Positions 7,314 through 14,756 of a stretch of 22,742 bases of DNA are shown here, one piece after another. The notes beneath the pieces were generated by a model. That model saw nothing but the letters and a program-made list of their open reading frames with translations, did not search any database and was not told where the DNA came from. The DNA comes from an uncultured Ruminiclostridium sp. (GTDB taxonomy: Bacteria; Bacillota; Clostridia; Oscillospirales; Ruminococcaceae): contig CAKSTB010000029.1 of NCBI GenBank assembly GCA_934490165.1, positions 1 through 22,742 on the forward strand, given 5' to 3'. The position numbers and the translations under genes were made by a program. Every line of letters starts with the position of its first letter. Position 1 is the first letter of the stretch.

Positions 7314-7334
7314 CAATTTTCAATCTGATATGAT
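7307..7334 (+). promoter_or_regulatory. Promoter of the XRE regulator gene
   Basis: Plus strand TTGTCA (7307-7312), 16-bp spacer and TATGAT (7329-7334). Its -35 hexamer occupies the same bases as the -35 of the divergent gene, so the two promoters compete for polymerase. Confidence 0.65.
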
Positions 7335-7358
7335 AAAATCTGTACAGGAGGGGTGAGT

Positions 7359-7691
7359 ATGGCACATTATCAAAGATTACGCGATCTGCGCGAGGACGCG
7401 GACAAGACACAGCAGGAGATAGCCGACTATCTCGGCACATCTGCACAGCACTACGGAAAATACGAATCGGGTAAAGCGGAAATACCGCTTGAGCGTGCAG
7501 TCCTGCTTGCAAAATATTATAATGTCAGCCTGGATTATATCGCAGGAATTTCCGCTATCCGTCACCCTCTGACCTCGGACAGCTCCCTTTCACCTATCGG
7601 GATACTTTCGGATAAAATAACACGGCTTTCGGATAACGAAAAACAAGCTGTAAAAGATACACTCAGTTCGGTTATAGATATGATCAAATAA
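7359..7691 (+). CDS. XRE-family HTH transcriptional regulator
   Basis: Small cytoplasmic DNA-binding protein of 110 residues. The N-terminal helix-turn-helix covers about residues 5-63: TQQEIADYLGTSAQHYGKYESG holds the two HTH helices, and AVLLAKYYNVSLDYIAG is the typical XRE/Cro-CI tail of the domain. The C-terminal ~40 residues are polar with a terminal helix (DNEKQAVKDTLSSVIDMI), probably for dimerisation. ATG 7359 is 7 bases after AGGAGG; the GTG at 7353 would almost touch the ribosome binding site and is unlikely. The gene is divergent from the Cys-rich surface protein and their -35 boxes overlap. The likely role is regulation of that gene and of itself, by inference. Transcription ends at a strong shared terminator. 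Confidence 0.9.
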   Translation: MAHYQRLRDLREDADKTQQEIADYLGTSAQHYGKYESGKAEIPLERAVLLAKYYNVSLDYIAGISAIRHPLTSDSSLSPIGILSDKITRLSDNEKQAVKDTLSSVIDMIK

Positions 7692-7694
7692 AGA

Positions 7695-7729
7695 CACCGC
7701 CGCAGAGCTGCTGTTGCTCCGCGGCGGTG
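7695..7729. terminator. Bidirectional terminator between regulator and ATPase 2
   Basis: Fourteen-position stem with one mismatch (7695-7708 with 7716-7729, loop of 7) between the converging XRE and ATPase 2 genes, followed by CTATTTATATA on the plus strand. Confidence 0.85.
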
Positions 7730-7750
7730 CTATTTATATAGATCCGATAC

Positions 7751-9004
7751 TCACATATCAAGGCTGTTGCTGTTCAGCAAAAAATCATACACACTTATAA
7801 CAAGTATGCCGTCCTCGGTATAGGTCGGGGCAGGCAAGTCCTTGACTACAATTATCTTCTTGAAAGAATCGTCAATTCTCAGAAGCGAGTTTGATTCCTG
7901 CTCCAATTTTTCTCTGTCAGGTATCGAAAAAGCCGATTGCACATAGTAACGCTTAGAACCTTTGTTGCAGACAAAATCTACTTCAAGCTGTTTTCTGACA
8001 GATTTTCCGTCCTTGTCTTTCTGAGTTGCCGTAATTATTCCGACATCTACGTTGAAACTTCTTGCGATAAGCTCATTATATATAATGTTCTCCATTGTGT
8101 GATTTTCTTCTAACTGTCGGAAATTGATACGAGCGTTGCGAAGACCCACATCACTGAAGTAATATTTCTGCGGAGTGTCTATATACTTTTTTCCTTTTAT
8201 ATCATAGCGGGTGGCACGGCTGACGATATAAGCATCGCAGAGGTAATCAAGATAGCTTTTTATAGTGTTTGAGCTGATAACCTTATTTTTCTTGCTTTTG
8301 AAAGTATCGATCAGTTTTTTGGGATTTGTCAGAGAGCCTATAGCCGACGCAAGTATATTGATAAGCTCCTCAAATTCATCCTTGTGCTTTATGCTGTGTC
8401 TGCCGACAATATCATTTATATACGTTTCCTGGAAAAGCGATTTTAATAATTCGATCTTCTGCTCGGCAGTCGGTAACAGCACTACAGGAGGAAGACCGCC
8501 GTATAATACATATTCGTTCCAGCCGTCATATTTGTTACCGTCATAAACCGACATGAATTCAGCGAACGAAAGCGGTTGTATATGAAGCTCATCGCCGCGT
8601 CCCCGGAACTCGGTTATAATATCTTTTGATAAAAAGCGTGCATTACTTCCCGTTACATAAACATCTACGTTATTCATACGCATAAATCCGTTGAGTACGG
8701 ACTCAAACTCGCCCAGAAGCTGCACCTCATCAAGCAGTATATAATACATATTATCATCGGCGATCTGCTCTTTTACATAAGGATAAAGGATCTCAGGGTC
8801 GCGATATTTCTTGTTTTCAAAGCTATCGAACGGTATTTCGATTATATGACTGCTGTCAACGCCGCTTTCTGTCAGATAATTTTTGAAAAGCGTAAACAGA
8901 AGATACGATTTTCCGCATCTGCGGATTCCTGTGATAACTTTTATAAGACCGTTATGCTTTTTTTCTATCAACTTGTTCAGATAATAATCACGTTTGATTT
9001 CCAT
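7751..9004 (-). CDS. AAA ATPase with DUF4143-type C-terminus (ATPase 2)
   Basis: Second predicted ATPase of the AAA_14/DUF4143 group, 417 residues and distantly related to ATPase 1. Walker A is GIRRCGKS at 26-33, Walker B is YYILLDEVQ at 87-95, and the sensor-like VTGSNARFLS is at 117-126. A conserved FRGRGDE-x-PLSFAEF segment, normal for the family, is at about 133-150. The C-terminal region has LEVDFVCNKG followed by YYVQSA, the place where related proteins have a PD-(D/E)XK-like core; the E-x-K pair is replaced by VQ, so nuclease activity is doubtful. ATG 9004 follows an AGAGGG site. The promoter is flanked by two 39-bp direct repeats. The cellular role is unknown. Confidence 0.87.
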   Translation of the reverse strand: MEIKRDYYLNKLIEKKHNGLIKVITGIRRCGKSYLLFTLFKNYLTESGVDSSHIIEIPFDSFENKKYRDPEILYPYVKEQIADDNMYYILLDEVQLLGEFESVLNGFMRMNNVDVYVTGSNARFLSKDIITEFRGRGDELHIQPLSFAEFMSVYDGNKYDGWNEYVLYGGLPPVVLLPTAEQKIELLKSLFQETYINDIVGRHSIKHKDEFEELINILASAIGSLTNPKKLIDTFKSKKNKVISSNTIKSYLDYLCDAYIVSRATRYDIKGKKYIDTPQKYYFSDVGLRNARINFRQLEENHTMENIIYNELIARSFNVDVGIITATQKDKDGKSVRKQLEVDFVCNKGSKRYYVQSAFSIPDREKLEQESNSLLRIDDSFKKIIVVKDLPAPTYTEDGILVISVYDFLLNSNSLDM

Positions 9005-9028
9005 AAAACCGCCCTCTTCACAATTTCC

Positions 9029-9067
9029 ATTGAATTTTTTTGCAACTTTTGCAATGAATTTTCAGTA
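9029..9067. repeat. 39-bp direct repeat, copy 1, at the ATPase 2 promoter
   Basis: Begins ATTGAATTTTTTTGC and matches 9114-9152 at all but a few positions. It lies just downstream of the predicted transcription start. It includes a dyad TTGCAA-CTT-TTGCAA and two TGAATTTT half-sites 24 bp apart. Confidence 0.88.
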
Positions 9068-9077
9068 GCTTACTGAT

Positions 9078-9107
9078 ATTATACCCCCACAGTGTACATT
9101 TAGTCAA
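9078..9107 (-). promoter_or_regulatory. Promoter of ATPase 2
   Basis: Minus strand TTGACT (9107-9102), 18-bp spacer, TATAAT (9083-9078). It is placed exactly between the two copies of the 39-bp repeat. Confidence 0.8.
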
Positions 9108-9113
9108 TATCCT

Positions 9114-9152
9114 ATTGAATTTTTTTGCAACTTTTGCACTAAATTTTCAATA
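9114..9152. repeat. 39-bp direct repeat, copy 2, at the ATPase 2 promoter
   Basis: Same unit as 9029-9067, offset 85 bp (about eight helical turns), lying immediately upstream of the -35 box. The second TTGCAA is TTGCAC here. Confidence 0.88.
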
Positions 9153-9155
9153 CAA

Positions 9156-9192
9156 CGCAAAAACCGCCGCAGATTTTTGAAACCTGCGGCGG
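9156..9192 (-). terminator. Terminator of the lipoprotein/ABC operon
   Basis: Nine-bp stem CCGCCGCAG/CTGCGGCGG (9164-9172 with 9184-9192). On the minus strand it is followed by TTTTTGCG. It is 22 bases past the ATPase stop codon. Confidence 0.88.
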
Positions 9193-9213
9193 ATTTTATC
9201 ACTGTTCGGGCGG

Positions 9214-9849
9214 CTACTGCCTTATCACGCTTAATCTGCCCTTATCCATTTCGCATACTGTATCGCACAGCACCTCAATGTCTTCCGCGCTGTGTGATGC
9301 TATAAGTATAGTCTTGCCCCTTGCTTTAAGGTCTAGCAGATAGCGGCGCATATCCGCAACGCCGTCCTTGTCAAGTCCGTTCATCGGCTCGTCAAGGATA
9401 AGCAGGGCGGGGTCTTCCATTATCGCCTGTGCAAGACCGAGCCGCTGACGCATTCCGAGCGAATATTTTTTAACATGGCGCTTAAGCTCCGGCGAGAGCC
9501 CCACTGTCTGCATAGCGCTGTATATCGCTTGTTTATCGGCTTTTTTGCCAAGGTCTGCAAGCAGCTTTAAATTCTTGTATCCCGAATAATACGGGATAAA
9601 ACCCGGTGTTTCGATTATAACTCCGACGCTTTCGGGGAAGTCGCAGTCCTTGCCTATCTCCTTGCCAGCTACCGTTACTTTGCCCGATGTCGCGCGGACA
9701 AACCCGCATATACACTTCATCAGCATGGTCTTGCCGCTGCCGTTGCGGCCGATAAGACCGTGTATTTTGCCTGTTTCAAACGTCGCCGAAACACTTTTAA
9801 GTATCTCCGTCTTGTTTATTGTCAGGGATAGATCGTTTACTGTTATCAT
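9214..9849 (-). CDS. ABC transporter ATP-binding protein
   Basis: Cytoplasmic nucleotide-binding subunit that should power the two permease proteins encoded immediately upstream. At 211 residues it is short for the family but holds all key motifs: Walker A GRNGSGKT at 34-41, signature LGMRQ at 131-135, Walker B LLILDEP at 149-155 and switch His186 in IASHS. The type resembles ATPases of ABC-2 exporters, such as those for antibiotic or lantibiotic immunity. ATG 9849 follows GGAGGAAATTTC and overlaps the permease stop as ATGA, indicating translational coupling; the longer frame from 9954 lies inside the permease gene and is rejected. It is the last gene of the operon, before a strong terminator. 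The substrate is unknown. Confidence 0.93.
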   Translation of the reverse strand: MITVNDLSLTINKTEILKSVSATFETGKIHGLIGRNGSGKTMLMKCICGFVRATSGKVTVAGKEIGKDCDFPESVGVIIETPGFIPYYSGYKNLKLLADLGKKADKQAIYSAMQTVGLSPELKRHVKKYSLGMRQRLGLAQAIMEDPALLILDEPMNGLDKDGVADMRRYLLDLKARGKTILIASHSAEDIEVLCDTVCEMDKGRLSVIRQ

Positions 9850-10721
9850 GAAATTTCCTCCGAAAGAAGCGAAACGCTCAGGCGTTTTATTCGCAGTGTG
9901 CATGCGGTAACAAGCAGTATGTCGGCTATAACAAAGTACAGATATGAGTACCATATCGGCTTTATCGGCTCACGGATTATCTCTGTGTAATGCATCCATA
10001 TTATGGAATTGCCCATAGGAAATAACCACATCAAATCGCTTCCGAGGGCGCAGGTAGTCACTCCGAGGGCTATGACCGCGGTACATATGAATATACCTGT
10101 CATTTTGCCCGATGATATCCTGCAAATAAGGAGCACAAGCGCCAAAAGAAAAAGGTATAATACGATGAGTACCAACGTGTGTACCATGGTACATATGGGG
10201 TCAAGCTGGTTATAAAGATTTTCCGGGAGCAACAGAGTTGCAAAGGTGTTCATTTCGTCGGGGAACTTTGCGGCGTAAAATCGTGTCGCCTCACTCCACG
10301 ATGAATTAAATACGGTGTTGCCGACAGACATTCCAACAACTGCAAGAAATACGACAGCTATATAGCTTGCGACAGCCATCAGAGCAAACAAAGCCTGCCC
10401 ATAAAGCCAGTTCTGCTTTCCGCTCCTGCAGATAACGAAAAGCGAGTTGCCGTCAAACTTCGGGAAATCGCTCATAAGCACAAGGAACACCGACGGCAAC
10501 AGAAGTACCGCTACCCACGAGTTGCCGACCGCTATAAACGGCTCAAGCACATTCATCGGACTGCCGTACCTGTCTGCGCGCTGTGCCAGCGTATCAATGA
10601 AGAGCGTTTTTATAAATATGAGCAAAACTATCACAATGATGTTTCTCGGGTTTGTTATCCACTTTATGTACTCGCACCTTGCGACCGACCACATCTTTGA
10701 AAGGCTGATCTGTTTATGCAC
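9846..10721 (-). CDS. ABC-2 type permease subunit B
   Basis: Polytopic membrane protein of about 291 residues. It has an amphipathic N-terminal helix (MWSVARCEYIKWITNPRN) typical of ABC-2 permeases, and six or so hydrophobic segments. Its stop overlaps the ATPase start by four bases. The start is uncertain: GTG 10721 overlaps the stop codon of permease A (GTGCATAA) and gives tight coupling, but it has only a weak GGA site. ATG 10694, nine codons later, lacks a ribosome binding site, and GTG 10733 is also possible. The frame continues upstream to 10838 inside permease A, which is not a real extension. It probably forms a heterodimer with permease A. It shows no close similarity to permease A by eye beyond general architecture. 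Confidence 0.82.
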   Translation of the reverse strand: MHKQISLSKMWSVARCEYIKWITNPRNIIVIVLLIFIKTLFIDTLAQRADRYGSPMNVLEPFIAVGNSWVAVLLLPSVFLVLMSDFPKFDGNSLFVICRSGKQNWLYGQALFALMAVASYIAVVFLAVVGMSVGNTVFNSSWSEATRFYAAKFPDEMNTFATLLLPENLYNQLDPICTMVHTLVLIVLYLFLLALVLLICRISSGKMTGIFICTAVIALGVTTCALGSDLMWLFPMGNSIIWMHYTEIIREPIKPIWYSYLYFVIADILLVTACTLRIKRLSVSLLSEEIS

Positions 10722-11589
10722 CTTTATCCGCACCGCCCTTTCCGAAAAATACATATACCGCAAACGAAAGCAGTATAAGCACGCCGTAATAACACGCAAG
10801 AGCGGCAGTCGCTCCCGAAACAATACCGCTCGCCGCAAGCGGAGAAGCAGTATTGCCTATTGTTAAGAGCACTTCGTCTGTGTTACCGGGATCCTGCACG
10901 GCAAGTCCTGTAAGCCATGAGCCGAACTGTGTCAGGCAATAGGCTGCCATAAACGGGATACAGCATATAAGATACTTGTTTTCAGTATACGCCGTCACTA
11001 TCAACGAGAATAGTGACATTACTATCCCATAGATAAACATATCGAGCATATTGACAAGATATACTCCTGCTATCCCCACGCTGTCAAAAAGGCTCATCTG
11101 AATACCGGTCAGTACGTAAGAAAGTCTTTCGGCATCATAAGCTTCTATATGCGGAAACCTTATCAGCACAACAAGCACATAAAGGCAATACCCGATAAGA
11201 CAGCATATGCCGCTTGCGAGCACAGCCGAAACATACTTTGCACTTTTAAGTCTGCGATAGCCTGTGCGTATAACTTCATAGCGGGTAAAGCCCGAGCTTT
11301 TGTCATCGCACAGCGCATTTACAAAGCACAGAGGCAAAAGCAACGGCAGAAACATATTCAGCCAGCTGCCGCCCTTAAGCCCGGACACCACACAGGCGCT
11401 GAAGCTGATATTGCCGGTATATATCCGCTGTGTGTCGATAATCAGATCCCAGACCGACAAGGACTGATTTTTGTCGAAGTCATAGTCGGCAGAAGCCGTA
11501 AAGCATATTGCAAATATCAGCAACAGGCATATATAAAACGACTTATCTCCTAGTATGCGTTTAAGGTAAGAAAGCGTTGCTCTGAACAT
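10714..11589 (-). CDS. ABC-2 type permease subunit A
   Basis: Polytopic membrane protein, 291 residues, with a basic N-terminus (MFRATLSYLKRILGDKS), a large extracytoplasmic loop after the first helix and five further hydrophobic segments. Segments such as PLLLPLCFVNALCDD and RYEVIRTGYRRL are usual for ABC-2 permeases in Firmicute exporters. ATG 11589 lies one base after the upstream lipoprotein stop (TGATATG), with AGAGGG as the ribosome binding site. The frame from 11664 would run into the lipoprotein gene and is rejected. A copy of its first 16 codons remains at 13088-13138, evidence of a tandem duplication. It likely acts with permease B and the ATPase to move a peptide or lipid-like substrate, by inference. 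Confidence 0.85.
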   Translation of the reverse strand: MFRATLSYLKRILGDKSFYICLLLIFAICFTASADYDFDKNQSLSVWDLIIDTQRIYTGNISFSACVVSGLKGGSWLNMFLPLLLPLCFVNALCDDKSSGFTRYEVIRTGYRRLKSAKYVSAVLASGICCLIGYCLYVLVVLIRFPHIEAYDAERLSYVLTGIQMSLFDSVGIAGVYLVNMLDMFIYGIVMSLFSLIVTAYTENKYLICCIPFMAAYCLTQFGSWLTGLAVQDPGNTDEVLLTIGNTASPLAASGIVSGATAALACYYGVLILLSFAVYVFFGKGGADKGA

Positions 11590-11590
11590 A

Positions 11591-13042
11591 TCAGCCCTCT
11601 GCCTCTTCCTCTGCTGTATAGAACGCCGCCTTATTATAACGGAAATTCTCTCCGGTATCGGCATCTATATAGCAGGTGTACACGAGATCATTGTTCTTGT
11701 TCTGAACAACGACCTTCCATGCGGGGGTCGTTTTACTCTTCTGCTCCTCAAGCGGAATATCATACGATCCGTAATATTTGAGCGGTGTGTATACCAGGTC
11801 GGCACTGAGTACTTCAAACGATACCTGCTCTGTCAGCGACTGTTCTATTTTGCTTATCGCTTTATCAAACGGAAATAACTCTTCCGTTACCTTTTCATCG
11901 GTGATCGATCCGGTTCTTCTGTAGCCGTAAAAGCTGTCAATATCATCGGTCGTAACCATACTGCCGTTGCACAGTGTGGTTTCATACATACTGTCACTGC
12001 TGAGATAGAAACGATCCCAGTCAAAAGGTATTCCCCCGTATGTCGGAGTTGTGGTAAAAGAATAGAAATATTTATCCTTATCGTACTGCTGTACAATGAC
12101 AGACATAACCTTCATATCATATACGGGTGACTTCGGACAAGGAGCATTGTTGACATAGTTCTCAAAAAAAGTTACCGCATCGGCAACGCTTATCTCTTTA
12201 CCGTCCAGCAATCTGAACTTCTCGGTGCTGTCACGGTCGTAGCTCCCGATCACTTTATAATTCTGTCTGATACCATGCTCCCAATTCTCAAGGAAATGAT
12301 TGTTCTTTTCGCCGTTATCTTTGCAGTAACGCTCAGCCAGCACACCCTTGTTGACATTTGACAGGTAGTTTCCTATAGGCGGGCCGAACTCAAGGAAAAT
12401 ATTGCGATCGGTAACCTCCGAGCTATCCCTATTATCCAAAATAGCATAATCCGAGCCAACCTTTTCAACAAAACCGGAATACGGAGAATAAAAATAATAT
12501 GATATTACGTTTTTTTCGGAAACCGCATCATCATAATACTTCTTGAAATTCTTTATCGGAAATTCGTCTTCCTCCATATTGAGTTCTTCATTGGGAATAT
12601 AGTAGTAGAAGAAATAGTCATCATTGAATTTTTCATTTGGGAAAAGATATGCGAACATCTCTTTGAAGTCATCATAATATTCTGCCGGAGCCTGTCTGTT
12701 TACTGCCGCCTTGTCAAAAGAACAGATATATGAAACGCTCTTTGGCACAAGGCTCACAAAATCCTCGGATATATTGAACCTTGTATTCTCCCGGATCATC
12801 TTCTTTGCTTCGTCGACGGTATAATAGTTTATTTCATTCTGACGTTTTAAAGCTTCCGGCATATCATCGTCAGTATTGTCGGTGCTGTTGCTTGCACTTT
12901 CGATATTGCTGCTGATATCGCTGCCGGTATTGTCAGAGCTACTACTTGTACCTTCGACATTGCTGTTGATACCGCCGCCGCTGCAACCTGTGCAGGCGCA
13001 AAGCATGAACGTTGCAAGTATTATTGTTAAAAAGCGTTTCAT
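11591..13042 (-). CDS. Lipoprotein A of the ABC operon
   Basis: Predicted lipoprotein of 483 residues. The signal peptide MKRFLTIILATFMLCACTGCS has a Cys-rich lipobox; the lipidated residue could be the Cys of CTGC or an earlier one. A Ser/Asn/Asp/Thr-rich linker follows to about residue 60, then a globular extracytoplasmic domain. The end, AWKVVVQNKNNDLVYTCYID with DADTGE after it, resembles the closing strand of PepSY-like modules; I would not assign the family on that alone. It is paralogous to lipoprotein B (13140-14576), and an 83-base stretch is identical between the genes. A good AAAGGAGATAC site precedes the ATG. A weak promoter (TTTACA-N18-TATAAA) may lie upstream. Adjacent to permease A, it may be a substrate-binding or immunity partner of the exporter. 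Confidence 0.8.
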   Translation of the reverse strand: MKRFLTIILATFMLCACTGCSGGGINSNVEGTSSSSDNTGSDISSNIESASNSTDNTDDDMPEALKRQNEINYYTVDEAKKMIRENTRFNISEDFVSLVPKSVSYICSFDKAAVNRQAPAEYYDDFKEMFAYLFPNEKFNDDYFFYYYIPNEELNMEEDEFPIKNFKKYYDDAVSEKNVISYYFYSPYSGFVEKVGSDYAILDNRDSSEVTDRNIFLEFGPPIGNYLSNVNKGVLAERYCKDNGEKNNHFLENWEHGIRQNYKVIGSYDRDSTEKFRLLDGKEISVADAVTFFENYVNNAPCPKSPVYDMKVMSVIVQQYDKDKYFYSFTTTPTYGGIPFDWDRFYLSSDSMYETTLCNGSMVTTDDIDSFYGYRRTGSITDEKVTEELFPFDKAISKIEQSLTEQVSFEVLSADLVYTPLKYYGSYDIPLEEQKSKTTPAWKVVVQNKNNDLVYTCYIDADTGENFRYNKAAFYTAEEEAEG

Positions 13043-13087
13043 ATACTGTATCTCCTTTTTATATTAAGGGAAATAGGACATTGTAAA

Positions 13088-13138
13088 TCAGTATCTCCCG
13101 AGTATGCGTTTAAGGCAAGAAAGCTTTGCTCTGAACAT
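13088..13138 (-). pseudogene. 5' remnant of permease A
   Basis: ATG at 13138 lies one base after the lipoprotein B stop, exactly as permease A follows lipoprotein A. It encodes MFRAKLSCLKRILGRY and then TGA. The first 38 bases differ from permease A by two substitutions, after which similarity ends. It marks the edge of a tandem duplication of lipoprotein plus permease start. Confidence 0.88.
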
Positions 13139-13139
13139 A

Positions 13140-14576
13140 TCAGCCCTCTGCCTCTTCCGTTTCCGTATAGAACGCCGCCTTGCTATAACTGAAATTATCT
13201 CCTGTGTCGGCATCTATATAGCAGGTGTACACCAGATCATTGTTCTTGTTCTGAATAACGACCTTCCACGCGGGCGAGGTTTCCCGCTTTTGCTCCTCAA
13301 GCGGAATGTCATACGGTCCGTAATATGTCATCTGTTCATATACAAGGTCGGCGCTGAGCACCTCAAACGATACCTGCTCTGTCAGCGACTGTTCTATTTT
13401 GCTTATCGCCTTATCAAATGGCAATAACTCTTCCGTTACCTTTTCATCGGAGATCGACGCCGCTCTTACATAGCCTACAAAGCTGTCAATATCATCGGTC
13501 ACAGCCATTGTACCGTAAAAACCTGTTGTCGTGCGCAGTTCACTTTCGGAAGTAAGACGGAAACGTCCCCAGTCAAGCGGAACTCCCGCATAGGTAGGCG
13601 TTATCTGAAACATGAAGAAATATTTATCCTCGCCGAGCTTCTTCACATTAACACCTGTTACCTTGGTATCGTATACCGGATTTTTCGGGCAAGGCAGATC
13701 ATTCATATAGTTTTCAAAGAATACCACCGCATCGGCAACACTTATCTCCTTACCGTCAAGCAATCTGTACTTATCTGTGCAATCGGGAGTGCATGATCTG
13801 ACGGTTTCGTATTCTTCACAGATAACGGTTCCTGTGACCTCAAGCCAATAATCGTTCTTTTCGCCTTTCTCCTTGCTGTAATATTCCGCAAGTACACCCT
13901 TGTTGACATTTGACAGGTAATTGCCTATAGGCGGTCCGAACTCAAGGAATATATTGCGGTCGGTAACCTCCGAGCTATCCCTATTATCCAAAATAGCATA
14001 ATCCGAGCCAACCTTTTCAACAAAACCGGAATACGGAGAATAGAAATAATATGATATTTTCCTCTTGCCGTCTGCCGCTTCGTCAAAATACTTTTTGACG
14101 TTTTTTATAGGGTATTCGTCCTCTTTCGCATTTTCTGTTTCCTCATCTGTTCTGATGTAGTAATAGAAAAAGTAGTCATCGTTAAATTTTTCGTCCGGGA
14201 AAAGATATGCGAACATCTCCTTGAATTCGGTATAAAAATCGGAGATATCAGGTCTGTTGACAGGTGCATAGTCAAAATAACTGATGTATGAAACGCTCTT
14301 CGGAACAAAGCTCTCGAAATTCTCCGATATATCGAACTTTGTGTTTTCTTTGATTATCTTTTTTACCTCGTCATTCGTATAATAGCTTATTTCGTTTTTG
14401 CGCTTTAACGCTTCGGGAATGCTGTTGTCATTATCGTTTGTCTTATCGGTGCTGTCATTATTGCTACTGCTGTCGTTTTGTGTGCTGTCATTATTTATGC
14501 TGTTGTTTTCTTCACTGCACCCTGCAAGCGAGCAGAGCAACAGACTTGCCAGAATAATTGCCAGAAATTTTTTCAT
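13140..14576 (-). CDS. Lipoprotein B of the ABC operon
   Basis: Predicted lipoprotein of 478 residues and first gene of the operon. The signal peptide MKKFLAIILASLLLCSLAGC has a perfect LAGC lipobox (Cys20). An Asn/Ser/Asp-rich linker runs to about residue 50, followed by the same extracytoplasmic domain as lipoprotein A. The central segment around SDYAILDNRDSSEVTDRN is identical in both, and the C-terminus DLVYTCYIDADTGDNF is nearly so; the flanking parts are clearly diverged. A GGAGGAACG site precedes the ATG at 14576. The promoter lies inside a 28-bp dyad. The role is unknown; neighbours suggest an accessory or immunity-type lipoprotein for the ABC exporter, by analogy with LanI plus LanFEG systems. 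Confidence 0.82.
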   Translation of the reverse strand: MKKFLAIILASLLLCSLAGCSEENNSINNDSTQNDSSSNNDSTDKTNDNDNSIPEALKRKNEISYYTNDEVKKIIKENTKFDISENFESFVPKSVSYISYFDYAPVNRPDISDFYTEFKEMFAYLFPDEKFNDDYFFYYYIRTDEETENAKEDEYPIKNVKKYFDEAADGKRKISYYFYSPYSGFVEKVGSDYAILDNRDSSEVTDRNIFLEFGPPIGNYLSNVNKGVLAEYYSKEKGEKNDYWLEVTGTVICEEYETVRSCTPDCTDKYRLLDGKEISVADAVVFFENYMNDLPCPKNPVYDTKVTGVNVKKLGEDKYFFMFQITPTYAGVPLDWGRFRLTSESELRTTTGFYGTMAVTDDIDSFVGYVRAASISDEKVTEELLPFDKAISKIEQSLTEQVSFEVLSADLVYEQMTYYGPYDIPLEEQKRETSPAWKVVIQNKNNDLVYTCYIDADTGDNFSYSKAAFYTETEEAEG

Positions 14577-14618
14577 ATTTTCGTTCCTCCTGTGATCTCA
14601 TGGATTTTCCACAGCTTA

Positions 14619-14647
14619 ATTGTAACACATTGTACAATGCATTACAA
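14619..14647 (-). promoter_or_regulatory. Promoter and dyad operator of the lipoprotein/ABC operon
   Basis: Minus strand TTGTAA (14647-14642), 17-bp spacer, TACAAT (14624-14619). Bases 14620-14647 form a 28-bp dyad with 12 of 14 half-site positions matching; outer arms are TTGTAA/TTACAA and the core is CATTGTACAATG. Both promoter boxes are parts of the dyad arms, so a bound dimer would block polymerase. No matching regulator gene is in the operon. Confidence 0.75.
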
Positions 14648-14663
14648 GGTACTATGTGCAAAA

Positions 14664-14701
14664 ATAATCAACGAAAATCGTGCGGCGTTTTCGTTGATTA
14701 T
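14664..14701 (-). terminator. Perfect 14-bp stem-loop
   Basis: Bases 14664-14677 pair perfectly with 14688-14701 around a 10-base loop. On the minus strand the stem is followed by TTTTTGC, so it can terminate transcription arriving from the rmuC side and insulate the lipoprotein operon promoter just downstream. Alternatively it is a regulator site. Confidence 0.6.
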
Positions 14702-14756
14702 ATACAAACGGTGGAAAACGCTGTCAGTTTTTAGTACACTTCTATTATAATGTTTT

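Noticed and set aside
9846..10838. Long N-terminal extension of permease B to 10838
   Set aside because: The extra 39 residues lie inside permease A in another frame and are not membrane-permease-like.
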